Assembly (NCBI GenBank): GCA_025506515.1
Contig: CM046454.1
Coordinates: 59,474,913 to 59,538,912 of the forward strand
Reading direction: 5' to 3'
Length of the DNA: 64,000 bases
DNA from: Flaveria trinervia
Taxonomy: Eukaryota > Streptophyta > Magnoliopsida > Asterales > Asteraceae
Each line of letters opens with the position of its first letter. Within the stretch, counting starts at the first letter, position 1. The notes under the pieces are model-generated. The model searched no databases. It was not told the DNA's origin and saw only the letters and a list, made by a program, of their open reading frames with translations. This document shows positions 45,206 to 56,470 of the stretch, piece after piece. Made by a program: the position numbers and the translations under genes.

Positions 45206-47448
45206 TCCTGTCTTAGATTCTATGAGCCAACCTATCAGCTTTTCTTGATTGGCTTGGTTGACAAGTGGTATGCTGACTAGATCCGGACTTTCATAAAAAG
45301 TTCAAGGTCTGAAAATTGAAAATCTCTTGCTGTCCTTGAACTCTAAGAATGATGAGGGCTCTTCTGTTTTCAACATACCTCCACCCAATAATTTGATTTG
45401 AAGTTGGTGGAGATAAGATAGCCCTTGGTATTTCTTCCTTAAATAGACTCTAAATGCAGGAGTCTATGGAGTCCACATCAATATGAACGTGAGGAAGTTG
45501 TTGAGTATGCACAATTGCAAGTGAGGATGGTGAGTCCTCAATATCCATACTCCCTGAAGAACTCCCAGGTTCTGTGACTGTAATGACTTTCTCCCCCTTT
45601 TGGTAGCATCACCCTCTTTCATAGGTGAGCTAGAAGTTAGGTCAATCACACTCACAGGTTCTTGTGTTCCTTGTTGAGATCTTCTTAAAGGTCCCAGCTA
45701 GTTGTTCCTTGAGATAAGAAATCTCAAGTTGTTGATCATTGACCCTGTTTTGCAAGGTAGTCACTTGAGATTCAAGATGACTAACCTTGGAGACTAAATA
45801 GGTGCATGTTTGGGACAGTTTTTGCACCTTTAGTCTTAAATTCCCCTCATCTTCATCAGAGAATCATTGGGTGTTGAGATGATTGGACGAGAGTCCTCTC
45901 TCTCACCACCAGCTTCAGGTTTTTGACTGTTGGATTTCCTCTGCTCACTAGCAGCCTCAGTTGAGGTGTCAATGGTTTGAGTTGCCATGGTCGAGGTCTT
46001 AATAATGGAATCATTTGCAAAAGTGAGAGCCTCTTCTATATGGACATCCTGAACAGGTTCAGAAGTATCCACCTTAGTAATAGGTGACTAATGTGGGCTA
46101 GATATAGGATACTCAGAAGCACTCATCTCTCTTTAAGGAGTGGAAAAGAAGAGAAAATCATGGTACTCACTAAAACCTAAATCTTCATCAGTATAGAAGT
46201 CAAGGATGGGAATTGGTTGGTTTAAGTCCAAAGGCTGGGGATGGTAGTTGTCCCCTGAAGGTTGTTCACTTGAGTGTTGAGACTCAGAGTGAGGCTTAAC
46301 GCATTTGGGCTTGTGAGCTCATCAGGCCGAGCATGAGGAACCTCAACACTGATCTTTGAAGGAATGGGAGTGGTCTGCTCCTCAGGAGAAGTGGGAGCTC
46401 CAGTGTCCACTTCTTCCTATGTGGGTGAGTATACGGGGCCTACACAGATTGAATAGTCTTAGTAGGGGTTCATTTGTATTTTCTTTGGTAAGTGAGGGTG
46501 ATTTGTGGCTGTTGTGGTGGTTGGGAGGTAGAAGGTGTGGATTCAACACTAGCTGGTGCTGCTAGGTTGTCACCTTGAGCAATGAGCTCTAACATTTTTA
46601 GGACAAGGGCTGTTTCTACCCTAAAGAAGCCAACAGTGGGCTTTTTCAAGATTTTAAAAATGCCAGGCTTCATTTGTCCCAGTTTAAGAATACTACATGT
46701 TCCCTTAACTATGAGCCTAGTTCACAGTTAAGAATGTATTAAACATATATAGGGAACATGTAGTACTTTAAGGAGTCCAAGTTTTTAAGCAAATTTGTAT
46801 AAACAAACAGAGAGTACATGAACTTGACTACCCGTACCATCCCATGAACAATGAAGGAGAGATATTCAGATATCTGGTCCCATCCTCCATGCTTGTTTGA
46901 CAAGCTATGGATAACCACATGGAGCAGGAATTTCCATTGGGGTGCGACCTTCCTTTCTTGAAGGTCTTTACAAAAAAATCTCCCTCATAGCCCATCTGCT
47001 CAAATGAGTGGTTGACAGCTTCTTTGGGAAAGAACACCTCACCTTCTTCATCATCCAGCTGAAGATGCATGTTGATGATGGCCGGAGTGATGAAGACTTA
47101 TCTCCCCTGCACTATGGCAGACAGTGCCTTCTCCCTATCCATAAAGACTTCTTGGCAGGTCTTCCAAAATTCAAGCAGATGATCCTCATATAGTGTAGGA
47201 TCAATGGTAAAAGAGGTGAAGTAGTTGGATAGAGCTAAGAAATGACAAACTTTTGAGAAATATGGATCTGTCTCAAAGTGTAATAGAGAACTTGGTTGTG
47301 TTGCCTATGTAACTGCATAGAGGAATTTGGTTCATTTCTTCGGTCAAGCTTAAGGATGAAGAAAGATTAACGAAACTAATTTCAAAGAGATTTAGGGTTT
47401 AGGTTTGGAGGAAAGAAGAAGATGATAGAAAGAGGGGGGAATCATTGG

Positions 47449-47456
47449 GTTATATG
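47449..47456 (-). promoter_or_regulatory. Weak TATA-like box before accessory ORF F
   Basis: The minus strand reads ACATATAACC about 115 bp before the ATG at 47335 and just downstream of the spacer array. The match to TATAWAW is poor, so the call leans on the analogous layout in families A and B. Confidence 0.3.
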
Positions 47457-47519
47457 TGAAAAGGATTTAAGACAAAGTTAGTGAAAGAGGATAAAATTTG
47501 AAATCCGGATGTCAATCCC

Positions 47520-47905
47520 ACCTCTGAAAAAGTAGTTTGTTTTTGCTCAAAAAGTAGTTTTCGTGGAAATCAAAAAGCTTCTAAAGGTAAATTATCTTTG
47601 GAAGTTTTAATGTAAAAGCTTTCGAAGCTAAAATACCTTCGGAAGATTTTCCAAAGAGTTGTGAGAAATTTGCTTCGGAAGAGAATTAAAACTTGGATGC
47701 TTTGTTCAGAGGAGCAAAGCTTCTGAGAGTTAATTTGCTTCGGAAGAAAATGGTTCTTGGAAACATATTTCAGAAATTTCTTCCGAAGGTAAATTACTTA
47801 GACAATTATTTGTTTTGAAGGCGTGAGTTTCTTCCAAAGGTAAAAACATATCTTCCGAAGGATAAAAAATTTTCAGAAATCTAAGAAAAGTCTTCAAAAG
47901 GTTTT
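47520..47905. repeat. CTTCCGAAG array in the spacer of Copia F
   Basis: At least ten copies of TTGCTTCGGAAG, TCTTCCGAAGGTAAA and variants, the core CTTC(C/G)GAAG being a near-perfect palindrome. It fills the gap between RNase H and the accessory ORF. The F LTR has related motifs (41175-41345: CTTCGAAG, CTTCGGAGG, TTCAGAAG). Confidence 0.8.
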
Positions 47906-47989
47906 CATCCAAAGAAAACAAGAGCTTATAAATGTGATGAACTAGACAACTTAGGACACTCAGATTTAAGAAATAATAAGAATTTGTTT

Positions 47990-49729
47990 TAAGAAAAACC
48001 TACTCAAAGTTTATCATCCCAATAGCTGATATAAGATATTTAAATCTCTGTTCATTAAAAGCCTTTGTAAACAGATCAGCATACTATTCATTTGTGTGAA
48101 CTTTGACTAGTTTAATTAATCCTTTTTCAAAATTATCTCTAATTAAATGATACCTGATATTAATGTGCTTTGTCCTTGAGTGTTGCATAGGATTCTCTAT
48201 GATAGAGATGGCACTGTTGTTGTCTATGTGAATAGGAGTCTTTTTGAAGTTTAATCCATAGTCAAGCATCTGATTTTGAATCCATAGCACTTGAGCACAA
48301 CAGCTTACAACGGCAAATGTATTCAGCTTCAACAGTTGATGCAGAGACACAAGATTGTTTCTTGCATTGCCATGAGACAACCCTTCCATCAAGAAACTGA
48401 CATCCTTTAGATGTGGACTTTGTAGTCATGTTGCAACCACCATAATCAGTATCTGTATAAGCATACAAATGGAAGTCAGAATTCTTAGGATACCAAAGAC
48501 CAGGTATTAGAAGCACCTTTGAGGTATCTTAGAATCCTTTTGATAGTGATAAGGTGAGACATCTTAGGATTGGCTTGATATCTTGCACAAATACATGTAG
48601 CAAACATGATATTTGGCCTGCTAGCTGTATGATACATAAGAGACCCAATCATAGCCCTGTAAAGGTGTTCATCCACACACTCCCCCTCAAGATCAGGTCC
48701 AAAGGAGTGATTTCTTGCAATAGGTGTCTTAGCAATCTTACAATCAGTCATGTTGAATCTCCTAAGTATGTCTTGAACATACTTTGACTGACTAATAAAG
48801 ATGCCATCTTCAATTTGCTTCACTTGAATTTCCAGAAAGAAATTGAGTTCCCCCATGCCACTCATTTCAAATCTATCCTTCATCAGCTTCTCAAAGTCTT
48901 TGCAAAGCTTTGGATTAGTTGAACCAAAGATGATGTCATCTACATATACTTGAACTAGCCTTAAGTCATTTTCTGTCCTTTGATGAAGAGAGTTGCATCT
49001 ATAGTACCCCTTCTGTATCCATGTTTGCAGAGATACTGAGAAAGAGTCTCATACCCCTTTCTAGGTGCCTGATGCAGCCCATAAAGAGCTTTGTCAAGCT
49101 TTAAGACATAATCAGGATGATTAGGGTCTACAAAACCAGGTCGTTGTATGACATACACCTCTTCATCAATCACCCCATACAGAAAAGTACACTTGAGATC
49201 AAGTTGATAGACCTTGAAGTTCTTGGATGCAGCAAATGCCAAGAATATTCTAACAGCTTCTAGTCTTGCTATAGGAGCAAAAAACAACAGTGTAGTCAAT
49301 TTCTTCATTTTGTGTGTATCCTTATACAACTAGTCTAGCTTTGTTTTTGATGACAATGCCTCTATCTTCCTTCTTGTTCCTAAACACCTATTTGGTTCCA
49401 ATAGTAGTCTTCCCATGAGGAAGAGGAAAAAGGTTCCAAACTTTCTGTCTTTTGAATTGAAGGAGCTCCTCTTGCATAGCTTCAACCCAACTTCCATCCT
49501 TCATAGCCTCATCAATTTTCTTTGGCTTTATCTGAGATAAGAAACAAGAGTGAAGAAAAACATTTGCTTCATAGGTTTGTCCTCTTGTTCTTACCCCTGT
49601 GTCAACATCTCTGATGATGTTTGTAGTGCGATGAGACTTGTGGATCCTTAGCTGAGGGATCACAGCAAGTTGCTGAGAGAGATCTAAATTAGAGAAATTT
49701 AGATCTAGCATTGATGTTTCTCCCACCAC
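47990..49729 (-). pseudogene. Copia F reverse transcriptase and RNase H
   Basis: RT begins in the 49729-49388 frame (DGSWVEAMQEELLQFKRQKV, LPHGKTTIGTK), then 49329-48961 (PIARLEAVRIFLAFAAS, YQLDLKCTFLYGVIDEEVYV). A single-base slip in an A run about 12 codons before YVDD (48946-48931) ends that frame. The rest continues at 48883-48485 (FFLEIQVKQIEDGIFISQSK, RPNIMFATCICARYQANPK). RNase H has TDTDYGGCNMTTKSTSKGCQ and ASTVEAEYICRC. The end (FTKAFNEQRFKYL) reaches about 47995. Confidence 0.88.
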
Positions 49730-51132
49730 ATGAGCACACTTATCAAGAGAGACTTGATCCTATGAGTGTGTGACATCATTGATGTTGTCATCTATGGAGT
49801 GGTGTCAGCATCAAGAAATTCTTGATCACTATCACCACCTTCATTATTTTCTTCTGCATTTGAAGTGTCCTTATCTGGTTGTGGAGCCTCTGAGTAGGAA
49901 TTTGCAGGCATCCCAGATGTATCAGTTGAATTTGTCATTGTAATGTTGATAGAAACTTCATTTGCTGAGGTAGTTACAACTAGAGCTAAAGATGTGTTAC
50001 TTGAAGGTCTTCTTAGCTCAAATCTTCGGTCAGGATCACCTGTAGGTAAAATTTCTGCAGATCCTGAAACAATCTCATAAGATTTGTTAAAACAGTTGGT
50101 AACTAAATCAAGATCAAACAACCAATCAGGACCAAAACCAGCCACACAAGGTGTGTGTTCATTGAAAGTCACATTGGCTGACTCCTCAGCAATTCTAGTT
50201 TTAAGATTGTATATTCTATAAGCCTTAGCTTAGGAAGAGTATCCAATAAAGTGTCCATCATATGATTTCTCAGCAAATTTCGCAATTTGATCTTTGGTAT
50301 TCAAGATGGTACAAGGACATCCAGATGACCTGAGAAAACCAATGAAAGGTTTCCTCTTGTGCCAAAGTTCATAAGGAGTCTTGCCATGAGTCTTAACCAC
50401 TAAAACTCTATTCTGTACATAGAAGGCAGTGTTGACTACCTTTGCCAGAAGGTGATAGGCAGCTTAGAGTCAGACAACATGGTTCTTCCAGCTTCAATTA
50501 GTATCCTGCTTCTCCTCTCAGCAACACTATTTTGCTGAGGAGTCCTGGGAGCACTATATTGTCTTGTAATACCCTTTTCATCACAAAATGTATCAAGGAT
50601 TTTGTTCTTGAATTCAGTTCCTTGATCACATCTTATGATTTTGACCTTGTGATCAGATTGATTCTCAATCTTTAGGATGAAATTCTTCAGAATCTCAGGG
50701 GTCTCATCCTTAATCTAAGAAAGAAAACCCAAGTGAATCTTGTAAAGTCATCTGTGATCACCAAACAATAAAAGGTCCTTCCTAGAATCATTACACTAGT
50801 GGGGCCAAAGAGATCCTTATGTAACAAGTGTAGGGGTGTAGTGATGGAATTTCTTTCCTTAGGCTTATGAGATACCTTATGTTGCTTCCCTTTCAGGCAT
50901 GCAACACAATTATCATCACTTGTAAACTCTTTCTTTGGCATTCCAGTTACCAAATCATTCTTAATAAGTTTATTCATGTTCTTAAAGTTTACATGGCACA
51001 TTTATTTATGCCATAGAAAAGACTCATCACTATTTGCTTTAGATAGAAACCATGAAACTTCTCTAGAGGGATATTTCTCTTGCAAGTACATCTTGTACAT
51101 GTTCCCTTTCCTGGGGCTCTAAGAAAGATATG
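49730..51132 (-). pseudogene. Copia F integrase, N-terminus cut by Copia B2
   Basis: From the B2 junction the minus strand reads a degraded pre-integrase start (YPSREVSWFLSKANSDESF), then FLWHK, a stop, and MCHVNFKNMNKLIKND. The zinc Cys pair is in CVACLKGKQHKVSH. The first catalytic Asp is in LLHKDLFGP (frame 51001-50687); after a frameshift the second Asp and the Glu are readable in IRCDQGTEF and NSVAERRSR (50640-50520). A variable acidic linker (50172-49792) leads into RT. The triad survives, but frame damage is heavy. Confidence 0.8.
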
Positions 51133-51776
51133 TGTTGATACATGTGTCCCTAGTTTATGTGCTTAACGTAAAAGTCTGTCATGGCTTACATATGTGTAAT
51201 GAAATATTGTAATAATATATGATTTGTGTTTTGATGTTGACTTATATCTAATTCATATATATATAAAGTTATTATATAGGTTTGAAGTTGTTATATGATG
51301 ATTCATGCTAATGGACCATACGCATGAATACATCATGCTAATGAGTCAGTCGCACGACTGAACCAGACGACTGGATCAGTCATAGGAGTGAGACATGAGA
51401 TTGACTCAATCGCAAGACTGAACTTTCAGTCGTGCGTATGAATCTGTCGCATGGGTCAGTCGCACGACTGAACCATGCTAATGGTTTAGTCGCACGAATG
51501 AAGATTGCAAACCTATAAATACCACTTAATTCGTGGAAAAATTAAGACTTTTGACACATACTCATAACCTAGCCATCCTGAGCGTCCAGAAAACCTATTC
51601 CAAGTTCATAGTTCGCATCTGATCTTGTTCTACTCGTTCTTAACATTTCTTTAATCATTAGAGTGATCGGGATTGTGTTCTCACCGATTGGATCGCCAAT
51701 CAAATAGGATTCTGCACTATTTGATCTAGTTTCACGCATAATCATTTAGTACTCCATACATACACGGTCCATAACA
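51133..51776 (+). repeat. 5' LTR of Copia B2 (644 bp) with motif array and TATA box
   Basis: Begins TGTTGATAC and ends CCATAACA. The AGTCGCACGACT array covers about 51298-51505, just before CTATAAATACC (TATA at 51514-51521). The primer site that follows reads TGGTATAAGAGC (51779-51790), one mismatch to the B1 site. It aligns with the B1 LTR along its length. Confidence 0.9.
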
Positions 51777-52002
51777 AGTGGTATAAGAGCTTTGGCTCTT
51801 GATTTTGCATGTGATTCGATTAGTAGTATGTAAAAATCACGTTTTTCATTCAAAGGAGTCGCCTTTTGAGTAAAATAGTGTTTTCGACGTCTTCATGTCT
51901 CAAAGTTTACATTTTTCGGCATATGGCAGATTAGGGTTCTTGAAAAATCGTGTTTTGTGTCAAAGTTTCAAAAACCTTTGATTTCGCAAAAACAGTAGCC
52001 TT

Positions 52003-52215
52003 CAGTCGCACGATTGGCTCAATCGCACGACTAAACTCAATTGCACACTCTATTCGCACGATTGAACTTAGTTGCTCACTCATTCGTACGACTGAACTAC
52101 CCCATTTGCTTGTCTCCAATCGCACACTCCATACGTACGACTGAATCCAATCGCACGATTGAATTCATTCGCACGCCTCATTCGCACGAGTGATCCATAC
52201 GTATAAATCCATTTG
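52003..52215. repeat. Leader motif array of Copia B2
   Basis: Copies of TCGCACGATTG, CGTACGACTGAA and CAATCGCACGAC lie between the primer site and the Gag ATG at 52259, as in B1. ORFs on both strands across it are by-products of the repeat. Confidence 0.75.
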
Positions 52216-52258
52216 CGCGAGTGAGAAAGTCTAATTTTAAAGTTCAAAGTTTAAAGAG

Positions 52259-55068
52259 ATGGAAGATCAGTTCTCTTCTTTTATTGCCGGAAGGGACTCG
52301 CGCATCCAGTACCTTCTGCTTCTAAAAAAAATTGGGAATCACAATAACCACCAAAACTTATAACGTTAGATGATTACCCACAATGGAAATAGCGGTTTGA
52401 GATCTATCTAAATGGAGTTAATCCCAATCTTTGGGAATCTATTGAAACATGTTATAGTATGCCAGTTGGTGCTGATGGTGTTAAGATAACTTTGGGAGGT
52501 ATGACTGACAACCAGAAAGCTAAGTACAATGTTGAAAAGAAGGTGTATGCCATGTTGTCTCAGTCGATACCGAAAGATATCTTTCATTTGTTCTCTGAAA
52601 ACAAACAGACGAAAATGTTATGGGAAGCTTTGGAGAAAAGATATGATGGGAATGCAACATTAAAGGCTTTGAAGGCAAAGGCTCTTAAGAAGGAGTTTGA
52701 TAACTTCTCCTCAACAGGGAAAGAAAGCTTGGACGATATCATCAACAGATTCTACCATCTGATGAGTGACCTGCACACTCATGGGGTAACAACGTCTATT
52801 GAAGATAAAGTGTCAAGTTTTGCAGATGGTTTGCGGGAGAAATGGGACTCGTTTGTGTCTAATCTGAGATAGAACAATATTCTTGCAAAGTTAGACATAA
52901 ATGACTTCATCCTGAAATTAAGGGAGGAGGAACTAAGAATAAAGTACGGGTCACAGAAAGGATCCTATGACCGGAATCCTTCACTTTATAACTCATCTCC
53001 CACTCTAACCAGTTCAGGAGCACCACTTCAAACTACCTTTGTGTCTAGTTCAGCAACTCCTTCCCAAACCACTACTTCAGGATCAGAAACATCAGGGTCA
53101 TCCACTACCCTATATATAGTTCCTGAAGCCAATACTACAAAGTTGAATACTGAGAATCTTGGTAATATAATAGTGGAGGTTGCAAAGGAGCATATGGATC
53201 TTCTAGCAGCAGTGGTACAATCGTATGATGGTCTAGTTGCAGGGAAGATCAGAATTGTCATCTTGCAGATGAAGATTACGAGCAGGTTGACGAGAACAAA
53301 ATAGAGAGAATGGATATCATGTGGGCTCTGGCGAGTGCTGTCAGACGACCCAAAAAGTTCATTAAGAAGACGGGACGGAATTTAGTAGCCATGAAGGACA
53401 CAATGTTTGGCTTTGACAAAACCAAAGTCACCTGCTTTAATTGTGGTGAAAAGCGGCATTTCAAACGTAAATGTGTAAAGCCCAAGAAAACAGGTAACGG
53501 GAATCCATTCTCAACCTTCAACTGTCAAGACAAAGACAGGAGTACAACTACCACTTCACGCAAAGAGACAAAGGCCTTGACTACTCAAGGTGACGAAGGG
53601 AAAGACTGGACCTTCATTCTTGTGTCTTCCGGTGAATCAAACATTGCCTGTGTCGAAGGACTGGATGATGGCTCTGTGAGTGAAGGTGATATCACAGTTG
53701 AACAAGTAATGTTAGATAACGAAGAAGTTGTGAATGTGGTAAATCACCTGATTGAAGAAGAACTCAGAATGACATGTTCAGAATCTCCGAAGAGTCTAAC
53801 TCTATATTGATGGCTTATTCAACTGATTCTTCACAGGTAAGTACGAAAGACCAACTTTTTGAAAATAATGCTTGTATTGAATGTAACAAATTTAAAGAAA
53901 GCATTGATTTGAAATTTGCTAGATTATTAGACCATAATGAAAGCTTAGTAAATGATTTACAACTGTGCACAGAAGCTAATCGTATTTTGAAACAAAATGA
54001 GTGCAGTTAGAAAGAAAAAATAGAACTTTTAGATAAACAAGTAAGGGAAACTGAGGTTGTTGTTTTTAATCAAGCTAATGATATAAAGTTTTATTTAAAT
54101 TCTTTGGAAGAAAAAAAGAAAGAAAAAGCAGTTTTAGAAGTCGAAGTAAATTCTTTAAAACAAAAACTACATAGTTGGACCAGTTCTTCTCACATAGTTC
54201 AACACTTAGTGGAAGAACGAAATAATGGGGAAGGGTTGGGTTACAAAGTAGTCCCACCACCACATGAGATCATGTTAAATACAAAATGTAGACCTGTAAA
54301 TAACAACCCAATTAAGGATCATGTGGTGTGCACTCCTCTAGTTAGTGATCCTGATTCCACAGGTAAACCGGTGAAATCTGTCACTAAACAGAAGGAGGCT
54401 ACTTTGAAATCAAAAGGCAAGATGCCCGTTGAAAATTTAAATGATGCATTTAAAAGGGTTAATGTAAGGTCAGGTTCACCAAAGTCTATTTCAGAACCCA
54501 AACTAACTAAACCAGTTAACCACACACGTGTTAGTCATCAAAGTCCAACCAAAGGGCATGTTAAAGATGTTCAAAATGTCAAAACGTCAAAACAATTAAT
54601 TTTGTTAATAAAGGTGATACATCTAAACAATACGTGTCTAAATCCAACCAGACTCATGTCACACCTGTATCACACTCAACCCCACATAAATAGTTTCCTC
54701 AACATGTAGAAGGGAGATCATGCTACAGTTGTGAAAGAGATGACACATTTCCTCTAATTGTCCTTATTATCAGACTCCCAGACAGAAAATTGAACTTTAT
54801 GATACAAAACCAAGTTCTTCGAAAAGGAGTTCTATTACTCCACCAAAGAGAATTAATGAACCTAAAGTTCAAATCATAAGCCAGTCGTATGTTTATCACA
54901 AACAGGCCTTACATAAAACTTGCTTATGTAAAGAAAAGTCAAGTCCATTGTCTGATAATGAGGACAATAAGAAGAATGATATGCCTTCACCAGTGGCTTG
55001 AGTTTATGATGTGCGATTCCTCTGGGTCACCCAAGCCAGTTAAGGCTTGGGTCCCAAACCTAAACTGA
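52259..55068 (+). pseudogene. gag: Copia B2 Gag
   Basis: Starts MEDQFSSFIAGRDSRIQYLL at 52259. The UBN2-like domain is largely open (52459-52872: MPVGADGVKITLGGMTDNQK, then DIFHLFSENKQTKMLWEALE). A TAG at 52870-52872 sits at the same codon as in B1. The first knuckle CFNCGEKRHFKRKC keeps all four zinc ligands. The coiled coil follows (IECNKFKESIDLKFARLLDH; later KKEKAVLEVEVNSLKQKL). The second knuckle is broken by a frameshift near 54740. Gag ends AWVPNLN then TGA (55066-55068), again in frame with pol. Particle assembly and RNA binding are the expected roles. Confidence 0.85.
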
Positions 55069-56470
55069 TCATTTCGTTTGAATGTGCAGGGTGTCCATTA
55101 CAGTGCTATCACAAACACCTGGATTGTTGGTAGTGGGGCATCTAGGCACATGACTGTGAACCTGTCTCTCCTTTTCAATTTCAAACAAATGAAAGGGGGA
55201 CATGTATCATTTGCTGGAAATATAGGAGGATACATCACCGCTCAAGGCGAAGTGGGAAACCAGAAGTCAAGTTTGATAAGGTCAACTATGTTCAACAACT
55301 ATAGAATAACTTGCTTTCAGTCTCCTAGATCTGTGACAAAGGATTCAAAGTTGTTTTTGACAACAAGAAGTGCTACATATTGAAGAAGGATTACATTATC
55401 CCGGATGACAAAATCTTAATGTCAGCTTCAAGATATAATGACTTATATGTCTTGGATCTATCAAAAGCCTCCACAATCGATCATGAAGTTCAATGCTTCT
55501 TGTCAAAGGAAACAGAGATGGACTCAATCTCTAGCATAGGAGAATGGGAGACATCAATCCACGGAAGATGAATCATCTAATCAAGAATGATTTAGTGAAT
55601 GGAGTAAATGTCAAGAATTTTCTACTTCAAGATTTTTGTGTAGTGTGTAAGAAAGGTAAACAGACCAAGAAGTCTCACAAGGTAAAGAAAGTAAATTCCA
55701 TTGACCTGCCTCCCGAACTTCTACACATGGATCTGTTGGTCCTGTCAGCACCAAAAGCATCGCTGGTGATTTGTACTGTTATGTAGTCACGGATGATTAC
55801 TCAAGATTCTCTTGGGTGATGTTTCTAAAATCCAAATTAGAGACATTTGAATCTTTCAAATAGCTGGTAACTACATTGGAATCACTCTACAAGCTGAAAG
55901 TAAGATAGATTCGATCAGACAACGACATGGAGCTCAAGAACCAATGGATGGAGGCGTTCTGCAAAGAGAAAGGAATTGTACACTAGTTCATCTGCCTACA
56001 CTCCATAAAGGAATGGAGTTGCTGAACGAAAGAACAGGAGCTTGATAGAAACAACAAGAACGATGCTAGCCGACTCGAAACTACCTATCTAATTTTGGAA
56101 CGAGGCAGTCGCCAATGCATGTTACACCCTTAATTGAGTCTTGGTGGTCAAACGTCATGGTAAAACGTGTTATGAGTTGCTCCAGCGATGTAAATCTAAT
56201 CCGGAGTACCTCGAACCATTTGGCACACCATGTACGCTGCTGAAGAAAACTCAGTCAGGGAAGTTCAGTGAGAAGGCTGAAGAAGGGATCTTTCTATGAT
56301 ACAATATACCAGACAAGAGAGTTTATAACAACTCAACGGGTTAGGTAGAAGTGTGGTGCAATGTTGACGTTCAAAGATACACCCCACCCCTTGCTGGAAA
56401 GGACCCTTATTCTTCTTTGATTATGAAGGATTCTTTAAGTCCTTCAACATCCCTCCCACCCTTCCTGATG
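55069..56470 (+). pseudogene. Copia B2 protease and integrase
   Basis: The protease site reads WIVGSGASRHMTVN: the catalytic Asp is Gly (codon 55129-55131, GAT to GGT). A frameshift follows near 55270. The zinc domain is split near 55540 (MNHLIKNDLVNGVNVKNFLL, CVVCKKGKQTKKSH). The integrase core keeps LLHMDL; the second Asp is readable as RSDN at about 55915. Stops at TAG and TAA codons replace Gln residues in VTT-region sequence (55861) and in later blocks. The linker (56488-56799) is acidic and Ser/Thr-rich. No part could be active. Confidence 0.82.

Larger units (their letters stand above)
41437..47335 (-). pseudogene. Accessory (env-position) ORF of Copia F, interrupted by solo LTR 2
   Basis: ATG at 47335 opens MNQIPLCSYIGNTTKF. 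Frameshifts follow, but DPTLYEDHLLEFWKTCQEVF and VFITPAIINMHLQLDDEEGE are readable, matching the NPTIY...FW and VVITPE pattern at 1643. Then come FEQMGYEGDFFVKTFKKG, a Pro/Ser/Gln-rich segment (46673-46470), and a coiled coil (45827-45642: SKVSHLESQVTTLQNRVNDQ). After the inserted solo LTR (43139-45205), a Glu/Arg-rich helix follows (KMTFEEIEEERERERKSR near 42800). The end lies near 41440. About 3.8 kb of coding DNA remains, in many frames. The role is unknown; coiled coils suggest a structural or interaction protein. Confidence 0.7.
37869..51132 (-). mobile_element. Ty1/Copia retrotransposon F, split by two solo LTRs and by Copia B2
   Basis: On the minus strand, the visible order is integrase (from 51127), RT, RNase H, spacer with motif array, accessory ORF, polypurine tract and 3' LTR. 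The plan is that of element A. Solo LTR 2 (43139-45205) sits inside the accessory ORF and solo LTR 1 (38230-40982) inside the 3' LTR. The integrase reading stops at the B2 LTR, so protease, Gag and 5' LTR of F should reappear beyond the window on the other side of B2. Confidence 0.85.
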
